Shown here: positions 34,821 through 44,879 of the stretch, one piece after another
How positions within the stretch are numbered: position 1 is the stretch's first letter
How the letters are laid out: every line of letters starts with the position of its first letter
Source: Aquibacillus rhizosphaerae
Lineage (GTDB): Bacteria > Bacillota > Bacilli > Bacillales > Amphibacillaceae
Length of the DNA: 64,000 nt
Reading direction: 5' to 3'
NCBI RefSeq assembly: GCF_030282825.1
Contig: NZ_JASTZU010000027.1
Coordinates: 62,001-126,000 of the forward strand
Program-made: the position numbers and the translations under genes
The notes under the pieces: generated by a model
Databases searched by the model: none
Seen by the model: the letters and a program-made list of their open reading frames with translations, nothing else
Told to the model about the DNA's origin: nothing

Positions 34821-35439
34821 TTTGTTGTTTATGAAAAATAAATATAAAGTCTGAACTAAAGTATTCTTAACTTTTATATTTCCGATTCAATGGATTACAT
34901 GGTAAGAATCCGTTCCGGCAGAATACTCCGCTTTCCACGGACACGGCTTCAGCTAACTCAGAAGAAGTTCACTTCTGAGTGGATCTTCAACCCGCGCTGT
35001 TCCGGTAGGAGTCTACGCATTCTAGTTTCAAACTAAATCTATTAGTTGAATTCTAATAACAAATCTACATTTCAAGGAGGATTTATTGCGTGTTTTTAAA
35101 TAAATCATACTAGCGAAGGAAATTCACGGAGACTCCTTGAAAATACAAAACAATTTTCTGCGTGAGATGTTGTTCTAAGAAGCCTTCCTTATTACGGGAA
35201 CAGAGAAGACGATGAGACCCCACAGAGTAAGGAAAGCTCCAGTGAAATGACATCGCAGCAGAAAAAGCGTTGTTCTTTTTCAAGGAAGCGTTCTTTGCGA
35301 TTTACGAGGCTCAGTGCAAGCCCGTGGAAAGCGTAGTGAATTTCCGCAGTGCCTGACCATATGTCATCCTGAAAAGAAAATATATCGCGTTAGGGTTAGT
35401 GCAGATTTTGTATCAAGTTCTATGGTTGAAAAACAACAA
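34821..35439. repeat. Dispersed palindromic (MITE-like) repeat, copy B (full length)
   Basis: The left end TTTGTTGTTTATGAAAAATA through AAAGTCTGAACTAA is an imperfect inverted repeat of the right end (TAGTGCAGATTTTGTAT through GGTTGAAAAACAACAA). A subterminal CTCCGCTTTCCACGGAC is likewise inverted as CCCGTGGAAAGCG near 35321. Internal CTCAGAAG/CTTCTGAG gives a small hairpin. There is no coding capacity. The element is about 620 bp and sits between prkA and odhA. The remaining 35440-35722 is AT-rich and should contain the odhA promoter. Confidence 0.72.
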
Positions 35440-35722
35440 TTTTTGCGAATAATGCGATTAGTAAAAACAATAATTCTTGTCAGGGACTAGTAGTGAGTGT
35501 AATTCTTTAGGAATCTTGTATAAGGAGTTACACATGTTCTGTACATATATTTTTTATTGATATAAATTAAGTTGGCGAAATCATTTGAATTATCAATATT
35601 AAGTTGTTGTTTCTGTATGGAAAATAGGGTATATTAGTTGATGTAGTTAAACGGTAATTCTATAATGATTATGGATGGGAAAGAAAATAGAAGAAAGTGA
35701 ACTTCTAATGGGGGTATAAGAC

Positions 35723-38584
35723 GTGACACAGCAAGAATCTAGTGAAAGATTCTGGAAAAATTTTCATGGTCCAAACATGGGGTATTTAGAAGAACAATAT
35801 GACACATACTTGGAGAACCCGGAAGCAGTTGATGCATCCATCAGAGCGATGTTCGATGATCACGGTGCTCCAGAATGGCTAGACCAAACAGGGAAGAATG
35901 AAAAGACTGTATCGTACACAACATCAACTAAAGACATAAAGAAGCTTACCTCTGCAATGAAACTTGTTGAGGCTATTCGTCGTTATGGTCATCTAGAAGC
36001 AGATATTTATCCTGTTGGGCTAGATAAAAATCGAAAATCACCACTAATTGATCCAAAAACATATGGATTGACGAATGATGATTTGGAAGCGATTCCTTCT
36101 GACTTAATTTGGGAAAAATCACCTAGTCATGTGAAGACTGCATTAGATGCTATCCAGTTATTGAAAGAGCATTATGCAGGTACAATATCTTTTGAGTATG
36201 ATCATGTGAACAACGATGAAGAGCGTAAATGGCTTCAGACTAAGGTTGACACAGGGTCATATAAAGTTAGTTTTAATTCAGAAGAACAAAAACAGCTATT
36301 AGAAAAGTTAGCAGATGTAGAAGGCTTTGAAAACTTTCTTGCAAAAACCTTCGTAGCGCAAAAAAGATTTTCCATTGAAGGTTTAGAAATGATGGTTCCA
36401 ATGCTCGATCAAATTGTTCAGCTATCGTTCTATGACGAGACTGAAAATATACTGATGGGGATGGCACACAGAGGACGTTTAAGTGTTTTAACCCATATAC
36501 TTGGTAAACCATTTGATAAACTTTTCTCTGAGTTTCATCATTCATCAGACAAAGAGTTGCTCCCATCCGCAGGATCACAAGCGATTACTTACGGATGGAC
36601 AGGTGACGTGAAATATCATTTTGGTGCAGAGAGGAAAGCTGGAGAAGAAAAGCCATCACCTACTCGCATTACATTAGCACACAATCCTTCACACCTGGAA
36701 TTTGTAAACCCTGTGGTTGCAGGTTTTACTAGAGCGGCACAAGATTTTAGATTTAAACGTGGATATCCGGAACAAAGTATTAATAAAGCACTTAGTATTT
36801 TGATTCACGGTGATGCAGCATTTATCGGAGAAGGTGTAGTTGCTGAAACATTAAATATGAGTGCTTTACCTGGTTATAGTACTGGCGGTACGATTCATTT
36901 GATTGCAAATAATCAAGTCGGATTTACAACTAGCCAAGTACAAGGTAGATCAACACGATATGCGAGTGATTTAGCAAAAGGCTTTGAGATTCCAATTGTA
37001 CATGTGAATGCTGATGACCCAGAAGCTTGTGTGTCAGCGGTGAAACTTGCTTACGAATATCGGATGAAGTTTAAGAAGGACTTTTTAATTGATTTAGTCG
37101 GCTATCGTAGATATGGGCACAACGAAATGGATGAGCCAAGAGCTACACAACCGCAATTATATAAAGATATAGATAATCATTTAACTGTTGCATCGATTTA
37201 TGCAGAAAGATTACAAAATGAAGGTATTATTGATGAAAACGCCTTAGAAGTAATGAAAGATGCAGTTTATCAAAAGCTGAATGATATTTATGCAAACATG
37301 AAAGAAAACAGTACAGGAGAAGCAGAGGCTAAACCAGTTCCAAAAGCACTTCGGAATGGTTTAAATGATATTGAAACTGCTGTACCTTTAGATCAGTTAA
37401 AAGCTTTAAACCAAGGATTGTTGCAGCGACCAGATGGATTTAATAGCTTTAAAAAGTTAGAAAGAATCTTGAAAAAGCGTGGGGAAGCATTTGAAGATGG
37501 CGTGAAAGCTGATTGGGCAACTGCCGAGACTTTAGCTTATGCTTCTATATTACAAGACGGCATTCCAATTAGATTAACTGGTCAAGATACGGAGCGCGGA
37601 ACTTTTGCGCATCGTCATTTAGTGTTACACGATGTTGAAACAGGCGAACGTTATTGCCCAATGCATGGACTTGAGCAGGCAAAAGCATCGTTTGATATTC
37701 ATAATAGTCCATTATCTGAAACGGGTGTTTTAGGGTTTGAGTACGGTTATAGTGTGGAAGCACCCAAAACATTAGTTATCTGGGAAGCGCAGTTTGGTGA
37801 TTTTGCCAATGCAGGCCAGGTAATATTTGATCAGTTTATCGCTGCTAGTAGAGCGAAATGGGGAGAAAAGTCTAATATGGTTATCCTCCTTCCTCATGGA
37901 CATGAAGGACAGGGACCAGAGCATTCAAGTGGCAGAATCGAACGATTTCTAACACTTGCTGCAGAAAACAACTGGATTGTAGCGAATGTAACAACTAGTG
38001 CGCAGTATTTCCACTTATTAAGACGACAAGCAGCACTTGTTGACAGTGATTCAGCGAGACCGCTAATTGTGATGACGCCAAAAAGCTTATTAAGAAATCA
38101 ACGTGTTGCTTCTGAAGCAAAAGAATTTACAGAAGGTAAATTTAAATCGTTAATACCACAACCAGGACTGCCAAAAACAAATAAAAAAGCTAAGCGATTA
38201 ATTATTGGTAGCGGAAAGGTAATGGTAGATATCGAGGAAGCGATGAGTAATTCTGATAATAATCACGATGAGATTCATGTAATGAGATTAGAGCAAATTT
38301 ATCCATTTCCTCTAGCAGAAATTGAAAAAGTAATAAAAGGTTGTCCAAACCTTGAAGAGTTGGTATGGGTACAAGAAGAACCAAGAAATATGGGTAGTTG
38401 GAATTTTGTTAAAGAGCCACTATTTAAACTACTAAATGGGGAAATACAGCTAGACTATATAGGTCGTTGTGAACGTTCTTCTCCAGCAGTAGGAGAACCA
38501 AACATTCATAAAACAGAACAGAATAGAATAGTTAGAGAAGCCTTAGAACTGTCTAAAGGAGGAGATTCCAGTGAAGGAAATTAA
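35723..38584 (+). CDS. odhA: 2-oxoglutarate dehydrogenase E1 component
   Basis: A 953-aa thiamine-diphosphate enzyme that decarboxylates 2-oxoglutarate in the TCA cycle and transfers the succinyl group to OdhB. The N-terminal [20 protein letters not shown] is the E2-docking segment. [37 protein letters not shown] with [16 protein letters not shown] (ThDP/Mg site) and [16 protein letters not shown] mark the catalytic core. The C-terminal transketolase-like half has [16 protein letters not shown] and [21 protein letters not shown] 35723 follows GGGGGTA. It overlaps odhB by 14 bases. Confidence 0.97.
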   Translation: MTQQESSERFWKNFHGPNMGYLEEQYDTYLENPEAVDASIRAMFDDHGAPEWLDQTGKNEKTVSYTTSTKDIKKLTSAMKLVEAIRRYGHLEADIYPVGLDKNRKSPLIDPKTYGLTNDDLEAIPSDLIWEKSPSHVKTALDAIQLLKEHYAGTISFEYDHVNNDEERKWLQTKVDTGSYKVSFNSEEQKQLLEKLADVEGFENFLAKTFVAQKRFSIEGLEMMVPMLDQIVQLSFYDETENILMGMAHRGRLSVLTHILGKPFDKLFSEFHHSSDKELLPSAGSQAITYGWTGDVKYHFGAERKAGEEKPSPTRITLAHNPSHLEFVNPVVAGFTRAAQDFRFKRGYPEQSINKALSILIHGDAAFIGEGVVAETLNMSALPGYSTGGTIHLIANNQVGFTTSQVQGRSTRYASDLAKGFEIPIVHVNADDPEACVSAVKLAYEYRMKFKKDFLIDLVGYRRYGHNEMDEPRATQPQLYKDIDNHLTVASIYAERLQNEGIIDENALEVMKDAVYQKLNDIYANMKENSTGEAEAKPVPKALRNGLNDIETAVPLDQLKALNQGLLQRPDGFNSFKKLERILKKRGEAFEDGVKADWATAETLAYASILQDGIPIRLTGQDTERGTFAHRHLVLHDVETGERYCPMHGLEQAKASFDIHNSPLSETGVLGFEYGYSVEAPKTLVIWEAQFGDFANAGQVIFDQFIAASRAKWGEKSNMVILLPHGHEGQGPEHSSGRIERFLTLAAENNWIVANVTTSAQYFHLLRRQAALVDSDSARPLIVMTPKSLLRNQRVASEAKEFTEGKFKSLIPQPGLPKTNKKAKRLIIGSGKVMVDIEEAMSNSDNNHDEIHVMRLEQIYPFPLAEIEKVIKGCPNLEELVWVQEEPRNMGSWNFVKEPLFKLLNGEIQLDYIGRCERSSPAVGEPNIHKTEQNRIVREALELSKGGDSSEGN

Positions 38585-39875
38585 AGTCCCAGAGTTAGCA
38601 GAATCTATAACAGAAGGCACCATTGCTCAGTGGCTTGTAAAAAAGGGTGATCACGTACAAAAAGGTGATCCGATTTTAGAATTAGAGACGGATAAAGTTA
38701 ATGTAGAAGTTAATTCGGATTATACCGGTGTCATCGGTGAAGTGCTAAAAGAAGAAGGAGACGACGTTGAAGTTGGAGACGTTGTTGCAAAAGTAGATGA
38801 AAATGGAGAATCCGGTGGTAATACTTCTTCTGATGAATCTGCAGGGGAAACGAAAGAGGCAAGCTCTGATTCTGATAAAAAAGAAGAGCCGAAAGAACAA
38901 AAGGAACAAAACAATGAAAAGAAAGAAAAAACTGAAACATCTAATGTAGATCAAAAAACAGCTGGTAAAAATGATGAAGTAGTTGCTTCTCCTGCAGCGA
39001 GAAAACGTGCACGTGAATTAGGAATCAATCTTAGTGATATTTATCCACGTGATCCGTTAGGTCGAATTCGCCCTGAGGATGTTGACGCACATGCTAAAGG
39101 AGCCTCAAAACAAAGTGATTCAAAGAAGAAGGAAAAAACTGAGTCCAAGTCTTCTGAGAAAACAGAATTTGATAAACCGGTTGAGCGAGTTAAAATGTCA
39201 CGTCGTCGTCAAACAATCGCTAATCGATTGGTAGAAGTACAACATACAGCGGCGATGTTAACGACATTTAATGAAGTTGATATGACTGCAGTAATGAAAT
39301 TACGTAGCCAACGTAAAGAAAAGTTTCTAGATAAACATGGTGTAAAACTAGGATTTATGTCCTTCTTTACAAAAGCTGTTGTAGGGGCACTAAAAGATTT
39401 TCCAAATATAAATGCGGAAATTCAAGATAATGAAATTGTACTAAAGAAATTTTACGATATAGGTATTGCTGTTTCTACAGATGATGGTCTAGTAGTTCCA
39501 GTTGTTCGTGATGCTGACCGCTTAGACTTTGCTGGCGTTGAATCTGAGATTGCTAATTTAGGAAAGAAAGCGAAAGACAAACAATTACAATTGAATGATT
39601 TACAAGGTGGAACATTCACGATTACAAACGGTGGTATTTTTGGATCATTACTTTCCACACCAATTTTAAATACACCGCAAGTCGGGATATTAGGAATGCA
39701 CACGATACAAAAACGACCGATTGCAATGCCTGATGACTCTATTGAGGTCAGACCTATGATGTATATTGCTCTATCTTATGATCATAGAATTGTAGATGGT
39801 AAAGATGCAGTACAGTTCCTAGTAAGGATTAAAGAACTATTAGAAGACCCGTATGATTTATTACTTGAGGGATAA
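38571..39875 (+). CDS. odhB: Dihydrolipoamide succinyltransferase (E2 of 2-oxoglutarate dehydrogenase)
   Basis: A 434-aa E2 core protein. A single lipoyl domain (residues about 1-76) carries the lipoylated lysine in [11 protein letters not shown]. After an Asp/Glu/Lys-rich linker comes the E1/E3-binding domain ([20 protein letters not shown], about 140-175), a second linker and the catalytic domain (about 205-434) ending in [15 protein letters not shown] with the active-site His and Asp. GTG 38571, within the 3' end of odhA, follows GGAGGAG. The shared E3 subunit is not in the window. Confidence 0.97.
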   Translation: MKEIKVPELAESITEGTIAQWLVKKGDHVQKGDPILELETDKVNVEVNSDYTGVIGEVLKEEGDDVEVGDVVAKVDENGESGGNTSSDESAGETKEASSDSDKKEEPKEQKEQNNEKKEKTETSNVDQKTAGKNDEVVASPAARKRARELGINLSDIYPRDPLGRIRPEDVDAHAKGASKQSDSKKKEKTESKSSEKTEFDKPVERVKMSRRRQTIANRLVEVQHTAAMLTTFNEVDMTAVMKLRSQRKEKFLDKHGVKLGFMSFFTKAVVGALKDFPNINAEIQDNEIVLKKFYDIGIAVSTDDGLVVPVVRDADRLDFAGVESEIANLGKKAKDKQLQLNDLQGGTFTITNGGIFGSLLSTPILNTPQVGILGMHTIQKRPIAMPDDSIEVRPMMYIALSYDHRIVDGKDAVQFLVRIKELLEDPYDLLLEG

Positions 39876-39893
39876 TATTTAGCAATTTATAGT

Positions 39894-39936
39894 CAAAAGC
39901 GTTAATCTAATATTTAATTAGATTAACGCTTTTTGT
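39894..39936 (+). terminator. Intrinsic terminator of odhAB
   Basis: AAAAGCGTTAATCTAAT pairs with a complementary ATTAGATTAACGCTTTTT across a short AT loop, 19 bases after the odhB stop. Confidence 0.9.
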
Positions 39937-40003
39937 CGTTTTTAGTCGAATGATATTAAGGTATAGTCGGAAAACGCAATTTAAAGGATTAAAGGAGAAG
40001 TAA

Positions 40004-40153
40004 ATGAAAAATAAAAATAAACTTATAATCTATTTATCAGGAGTTACTGTTGTTTTATCACTAATTGTTCACTTGTTACCCCGTCCGTTCAGTTTTCTAA
40101 TAAAACCAGTTGCTCCAATTGCAATTGGTTTTATTGTATCTAAAGTTCTCTGA
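40004..40153 (+). CDS. Small membrane protein (49 aa)
   Basis: ATG 40004 follows AAAGGAG at a 7-base spacing. The 49-residue product has a basic start (MKNKNK), a hydrophobic helix LIIYLSGVTVVLSLIVHLL, a PRPFSFLIKPVAP turn and a second hydrophobic segment IAIGFIVSKVL. It is predicted to cross the membrane twice. No family recognised. It lies between odhAB and yhbH and is separated from odhB by a terminator. No terminator or gene is seen in 40154-40340. Confidence 0.65.
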   Translation: MKNKNKLIIYLSGVTVVLSLIVHLLPRPFSFLIKPVAPIAIGFIVSKVL

Positions 40154-40340
40154 AGGTTGCCAAGTAATTAGATTTGATAGAAAAGTAAGAGTGATATTGT
40201 TGAGTAACAACTATATAAAGAAGGATAAAGTTATAATTTTTAGAATATTATTTCGATGTTTAGATCTGACTTTTCAAAATGTTTAATCAAATAAAGTTTG
40301 CTTGCATATAATAGATTAAACAAATAAAGGAGGGGAATTA

Positions 40341-41501
40341 GTGACTGATTCCAAAAGTTTTGTGATTTCAGAAGAAGATTGGTCCCTCCATAGAAAAGGG
40401 TATGATGATCAAAAACGCCATCAAGACAAAGTACAAGATGTCCTCAAAAAGAAACTCCCCGATTTAGTAAGCGAAGAAAACATCATTATGTCGAGAGGGA
40501 AAGATGTAGTTAGAATTCCAATCCGTTCACTAGATGAGTATAAAATCCGTTATAGTCAAGATAAAAATAAGCATGCTGGCCAAGGTGACGGGAGTAGCAA
40601 TGTGGGTGATGTTGTTGCCAAAGATGGGAAGCCTAAACAAGGTGCTGGTAAGGGCCCAGGAGCAGGTAATCAGCCAGGGGAAGATTATTATGAAGCTGAA
40701 GTATCTTTTGAAGAATTGGAAGAGGCCTTTTTTAATCAATTGGAGCTTCCTAATTTACAGGAGAAAGAAAAAGATAATATCATTACAACAGATGTAGAGT
40801 TCAGAGATGTACGTAAAAAGGGGTTACATGGGAATATTGATAAAAAACGAACAATGCTAGAAGCGTTCAAACGAAATGCAATGGATGGAAAGTCACAATT
40901 CAATCCAATTTATCCAGATGATTTAAGGTTTAAAACGTGGGATGACATCCAAAAACCAGAATCAAATGCTGTTGTGCTAGCAATGATGGATACAAGCGGT
41001 TCGATGGGACAATTCGAAAAATATATGGCACGAAGTTTTTTCTTTTGGATGAATAGGTTCTTGAAATCCAAATATGAAACGGTAGAAATTGAATTTATTG
41101 CGCATCATACAGAAGCAAAAGTAGTAGATGAAGAATCATTTTTCCATAAAGGAGAAAGTGGAGGGACGATTTGTTCATCTGCATATCGAAAAGCATTAGA
41201 GTTAATTGATGATAAATACTCTCCAGATCGATATAACATTTATCCATTTCATTTCTCGGATGGTGATAATCTTACTTCCGATAACAAAAGATGTGCCTCA
41301 CTTGTTCAGGAACTAATTGATTGTTCTAGTATGTTTGGCTATGGTGAAGTCAATCAATATAACCGCCACTCCACATTAATGCAAGTGTTTAAGCAAATGG
41401 AAGATCCTAAATTCAATTATTACGTACTAAAAAACAAATCCGATGTATTCTATGCAATGAAGAAGTTTTTTGGTACACAGAATGAAGAAGTATATGCTTA
41501 A
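40341..41501 (+). CDS. yhbH: Sporulation protein YhbH (DUF444)
   Basis: A 386-aa DUF444 protein with a von Willebrand A-like core: [20 protein letters not shown] is the MIDAS-like DxSxS segment, followed by [20 protein letters not shown] and [16 protein letters not shown]. The N-terminal half includes a Gly-rich stretch (about residues 80-112) and [20 protein letters not shown]. In Bacillus it is a sigma-E-type sporulation gene, functionally tied to PrkA and SpoVR. GTG 40341 follows AAAGGAGGGG. It is normally next to prkA in related genomes; here odhAB lies between. Confidence 0.95.
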   Translation: MTDSKSFVISEEDWSLHRKGYDDQKRHQDKVQDVLKKKLPDLVSEENIIMSRGKDVVRIPIRSLDEYKIRYSQDKNKHAGQGDGSSNVGDVVAKDGKPKQGAGKGPGAGNQPGEDYYEAEVSFEELEEAFFNQLELPNLQEKEKDNIITTDVEFRDVRKKGLHGNIDKKRTMLEAFKRNAMDGKSQFNPIYPDDLRFKTWDDIQKPESNAVVLAMMDTSGSMGQFEKYMARSFFFWMNRFLKSKYETVEIEFIAHHTEAKVVDEESFFHKGESGGTICSSAYRKALELIDDKYSPDRYNIYPFHFSDGDNLTSDNKRCASLVQELIDCSSMFGYGEVNQYNRHSTLMQVFKQMEDPKFNYYVLKNKSDVFYAMKKFFGTQNEEVYA

Positions 41502-41535
41502 TTTAAAACCGTCCTCATTGTAGGACGGTTTTAAA
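41502..41535. terminator. Bidirectional-type hairpin after yhbH
   Basis: TTTAAAACCGTCCT and AGGACGGTTTTAAA form a perfect 14-bp stem directly after the yhbH stop codon. The U-tract is only TTTT within the stem. Nothing else is seen before 41698. Confidence 0.75.
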
Positions 41536-41698
41536 TGTAGAATATTGTTGGACTAGTTTAGATAATCAATTATTTAATTTATCTGGTAAAAACTTAAAAG
41601 GAAATAAAATAGATGACCATGATGACTATACCAATACTGTTCACTATTCAAAAAATGTATATCGGTGATATTAATAAATTAACACCAGTTATATCCCG

Positions 41699-42706
41699 TT
41701 ACTGTATCAACTTTGCTATTTCATAATACACAGGTATTCCAATAATAAGATTGAAAGGAAAAGTAACACCTAAAGATAAACCTAAATAGATTGAAGGATT
41801 TGCATCTGGTACTGAAGTTTTTAATGCAGCTGGAGCAGCAATGTAAGAGGCACTTCCCGCTAAGACTCCCATCAATGTTGTACCTCCTAAGGACAAACCT
41901 ACAACGTTTCCGACAGCAATGCCTATAAATCCAAATAGTAAGGGAGTTATTAATCCGAAAAGCAAAAGCTTAAAGCCATGCTTTTTTACTTCAGATATAC
42001 GTTGACCAGCAATTAATCCCATGTTTAACAAGAAAAGGATTAAAACACTGTTATATAAGTCCATAAATAAAGGTTTTACCATAGGTACAGCACGTTCCCC
42101 AAGGACTAAACCTATCATCAAACTTCCCAGTAGTAGTAATATACTTTTTCCAAAAAGGCTTTCTTTAATTACTTCCTTATCAATTAAATTCACTGAATTT
42201 GGAACAAATCCGATATTTTGAGAAGACATAACAGGCATAATCTTCTTATTTTCTATAACCTTAAGTAATAAAATAGAAACTAAGATTGCGGGGCTTTCCA
42301 TTAATACTACTAACGCATTCATAAAACCTTCATAAGCAGTTCCGTTCTTTTCTAGGAAAGAGATGGCAGCTCCATAGGTGACAATACTTACAGAACCATA
42401 TGTAGCTGCTAATCCAATTGAGTTTTTTAAATCTAATTTAATAACCTTTAAAATAAAAATTGTAATAAACGGAATGATGATTCCTAAAAATAATGCCCCA
42501 AGTATAGGAGCCACAACTGATTCAATTGAGTAATGAGAAAGCTCAATCCCACCTTTTATACCAATTGCGATAAGTAGATAGATACTTAGTCCTTCACTAA
42601 GCCCATCCGGGAACTTTAAATCAGATTTGAATATTGCAGCGATAATCCCCAATATGAAAAATAAAACAACGGGTGATAATAGATTTTCTAATATGATTTC
42701 TGACAT
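41699..42706 (-). CDS. sbtA: SbtA-type sodium-dependent bicarbonate permease
   Basis: A 335-aa membrane protein with about ten helices matching the sodium-dependent bicarbonate transporter superfamily (SbtA, PF05982). It has NLLSPVVLFFILGIIAAIFK at the start, GLAATYGSVSIVTYGAAISF and VVLMESPAILVSILLLK in the middle, and TTLMGVLAGSASYIAAPAAL near the end. In cyanobacteria SbtA imports bicarbonate with sodium and is gated by the PII-like SbtB. Predicted role: inorganic carbon uptake. The start follows GGAGGAAG. A terminator-like hairpin ends only 26 bases before the start. The DUF2294 gene lies upstream on the same strand, and a carbonic anhydrase occurs elsewhere at 57297. Confidence 0.85.
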   Translation of the reverse strand: MSEIILENLLSPVVLFFILGIIAAIFKSDLKFPDGLSEGLSIYLLIAIGIKGGIELSHYSIESVVAPILGALFLGIIIPFITIFILKVIKLDLKNSIGLAATYGSVSIVTYGAAISFLEKNGTAYEGFMNALVVLMESPAILVSILLLKVIENKKIMPVMSSQNIGFVPNSVNLIDKEVIKESLFGKSILLLLGSLMIGLVLGERAVPMVKPLFMDLYNSVLILFLLNMGLIAGQRISEVKKHGFKLLLFGLITPLLFGFIGIAVGNVVGLSLGGTTLMGVLAGSASYIAAPAALKTSVPDANPSIYLGLSLGVTFPFNLIIGIPVYYEIAKLIQ

Positions 42707-42732
42707 GATGCTTCCTCCTCAAAACTATCCAT

Positions 42733-42795
42733 AAAAAAAAACCGACAATTGAGTATTCAAGTGTTTTTCACTACTTGAACTACAATTGTCGGTTT
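42733..42795 (-). promoter_or_regulatory. Terminator/attenuator between DUF2294 and sbtA
   Basis: On the minus strand AAACCGACAATTG and CAATTGTCGGTTT form a perfect 13-bp stem enclosing a second 7-bp stem (TTCAAGT/ACTTGAA), followed by nine T residues. It starts 40 bases after the DUF2294 stop and ends 26 bases before the sbtA start. The gap holds the sbtA ribosome binding site but no promoter, so sbtA expression would require readthrough. Confidence 0.8.
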
Positions 42796-42835
42796 ATCTT
42801 TAACTAGCTTATGTGCTATTTAAGATCTCCCTATA

Positions 42836-43207
42836 TTATGATGTTGTAAACTTCTTCTCGTAATCGCTTGATAATTTAAACACCATCATTCGTTCACCTG
42901 TGAGTGTACTAATATCAGTGTGAAAACTTCGAACATCTTCATTCGTTATTTCATTAATTATTTCGTTTAAATTTTCTATTCCGATTTCTACCAAATTAGA
43001 TCTTATTTTCTTGATTGAAAGGATTCCATCTTTTGTTTCGCATACACAATACTCAGCAGGAGTAAGAACTCCTTGTAAACTAACAATAATCATATCCCTT
43101 AAAATATCAGTCTTTACAGAGACGGAACCACGTCCTAGGAAATCTTTTTCCCATTGCGTAATCGCTTTGCTTATTTCTGCTTCAATAAACCCTTTAGTTT
43201 TATTCAT
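42836..43207 (-). CDS. DUF2294 (MpsC-like) protein
   Basis: A 123-aa soluble protein starting MNKTKGFIEAEISKAITQWE. It continues with KDFLGRGSVSVKTDILRDMI, VSLQGVLTPAEYCV and a closing RSFHTDISTLTGERMMVFKL, the DUF2294 pattern (PF10057), also called MpsC because of its link to the MpsABC membrane-potential/inorganic-carbon system of Staphylococcus. Start 43207 is chosen for AAGGAAA just upstream; the frame opens at 43231 inside a leader hairpin. Location directly ahead of an SbtA-type permease supports a role in bicarbonate uptake or its control, which is inference. Confidence 0.83.
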   Translation of the reverse strand: MNKTKGFIEAEISKAITQWEKDFLGRGSVSVKTDILRDMIIVSLQGVLTPAEYCVCETKDGILSIKKIRSNLVEIGIENLNEIINEITNEDVRSFHTDISTLTGERMMVFKLSSDYEKKFTTS

Positions 43208-43231
43208 GAGATTTCCTTTCCAACAAAACAA

Positions 43232-43269
43232 CGGTATATTCCTAAACTAACTAATAAAGGAATATACCG
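43232..43269 (-). promoter_or_regulatory. Leader hairpin before the DUF2294 start
   Basis: CGGTATATTCC and GGAATATACCG form a perfect 11-bp stem with a 16-base loop. On the minus strand it is followed by TTGTTTTGTTGG and then the DUF2294 ribosome binding site. With the promoter at 43406-43434 it ends a leader of about 190 bases, the size expected of a cis-regulatory RNA. Confidence 0.55.
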
Positions 43270-43405
43270 ATTTATGTTACTTTTAATTCTTATCGCTTAA
43301 AGAATACTTTTTCATTAGGTCAGCACTTGAGGTGTTAACGAAATGCTAAAGTTCAATAGAAATGACGAAATTAAAATAATCATCTTTCGGTCTGAAATTA
43401 TTAAT

Positions 43406-43434
43406 ACTATATCGTTATTTGATTAGTATGTCAA
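43406..43434 (-). promoter_or_regulatory. Promoter of the DUF2294-sbtA unit
   Basis: On the minus strand TTGACA (43429-43434), a 17-base spacer and TATAGT (43406-43411) give a near-consensus sigma-A promoter. Transcription should start near 43399, leaving about 190 bases of untranslated leader. Confidence 0.75.
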
Positions 43435-43629
43435 ACAGTTTTTTGTGGTATATATTTTCTAATACTTAATGGTAATCTCGTCCATTTAGTAATGATTAGT
43501 TTATATAACGGGAGTTTTAATAATTATATAAATATTTCTTCCTATAAAAGTTGGTGCATGTCCAATACCTTTTTGGTAAGAAATACATCGGTCCCACTCT
43601 TCCCTTTTTTTGAAGCTTCGGAATGTATA

Positions 43630-44703
43630 TTAATCTTTTGGATTACTTCCTGTAGACCGATCAGCAAGCTTTTTACGATCAGCAGCAGTGGGTGGTTTTT
43701 CAAACCAACCGTAATCAATCATCATATTTAACCCTTGATCGGCATATTTAGCTATTCCAGAAGTGAGTCTTACAAATTGAAGATGGATATCGTGTCTCAT
43801 AATTTTAGAAACTGCAATTCCATAATTTTGCATTCCAATCGCATTCGCAAGGCCTGCATGATATAGCATTAATTTATCTGAAAATGGCGGTGTAGTAGAG
43901 TCGGTAAGGTGTTCATCCATTAGTTTGGGAGATGGGACGTTTTCATTCATCATAACCTTTCCTAGTTGTTTAATTTGTTTGTCCGCTAATTGAGCACCTT
44001 CTTGAAAATACTTTCTTAATTTATCTGATGATGCGATTTGGCTAAATCCGAGCATAAAAGCCTTTCCGAGTGTATTTGTATTTATATTAACTTGAAGATG
44101 TTTGATTTCTAATGCTGTTAACGGTCTGGACTTACCCGCAATAACGGAAATAAACGAATCATTTTCTACAAAATCAACTTTTTTTGGATAAGGAATAGCC
44201 GGAGGAACAATATCAAATCCTTTAGAAAGTAATAAATGTAACCCTTTTTTATATGTTGTAATAGTATCTTGTATACACATGTCAAAATAATCAATGATGT
44301 CATATCTAGATGCGCTTGAAAGGGCACTCCCATAAGTCATCAGTCCTGCTCTCGACATTTCTGTAATATAGAAGACCATAAAAATATCACTGAAAAGTCG
44401 AGGAGCATCCAATCGAACATCTTGTTCCCCAAAGCCAACAGGTACTGGAATACCTTCTTTGATATATATATCTGTAATGGTATTCAAGTGTTTTTTTGAA
44501 GTATCTAATGCATATTTCAAAAATTCCTTCACTTCATCATCTTCTACCACTTGAAGATGATGTTGGAAAACACAACTGAACAAAGAGTCTCCAAGGTAGT
44601 TCGCAAACAAATCTCCTAATTCCGAAGAAACTAACTTTTTGTTTTTTTGATGTTCTTTCATTTGTTTCAATACTTTTTCATAATTTGATGAGTTTGTTTC
44701 CAT
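43630..44703 (-). CDS. DUF3231-family protein (coat-F-like, two repeats)
   Basis: A 357-aa protein made of two related ferritin-like/CotF-like halves of about 170 residues. Each half has a motif of the LGDLFANYLGDSLFSCVFQHHL type, a central KEGIPVPVGFGEQDVRLDAP or related NVPSPKLMDEHLTDSTTPPF segment, then MxYGxAxSxxxRxDI (TYGSALSSASRYDIIDYF; NYGIAVSKIMRHDIHLQF). DUF3231 proteins are spore-associated in Bacillus; exact role unknown. ATG 44703 follows GGAGGG. It is monocistronic. The 43270-43629 interval holds the leader and promoter of the next unit. Confidence 0.85.
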   Translation of the reverse strand: METNSSNYEKVLKQMKEHQKNKKLVSSELGDLFANYLGDSLFSCVFQHHLQVVEDDEVKEFLKYALDTSKKHLNTITDIYIKEGIPVPVGFGEQDVRLDAPRLFSDIFMVFYITEMSRAGLMTYGSALSSASRYDIIDYFDMCIQDTITTYKKGLHLLLSKGFDIVPPAIPYPKKVDFVENDSFISVIAGKSRPLTALEIKHLQVNINTNTLGKAFMLGFSQIASSDKLRKYFQEGAQLADKQIKQLGKVMMNENVPSPKLMDEHLTDSTTPPFSDKLMLYHAGLANAIGMQNYGIAVSKIMRHDIHLQFVRLTSGIAKYADQGLNMMIDYGWFEKPPTAADRKKLADRSTGSNPKD

Positions 44704-44879
44704 TTTGCAACCCTCCAAAAATCCAATAAAGATAGTATTAGTGATTTTTTTAAAATTATTAATGAAGCGTTAACTTGTCATAAAAACAATTACTATCTTT
44801 GGATTGTCATATGGTATAAAGGAAAGTAGTAAAGAGATACTAAGCCAAGTAATAACTTTGGTATATAGGAGTGTTGGTT

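Noticed and set aside
43207-43400. c-di-AMP (ydaO-type) riboswitch in the DUF2294 leader
   Set aside because: The conserved ydaO sequence blocks are not visible; left as an unassigned leader.
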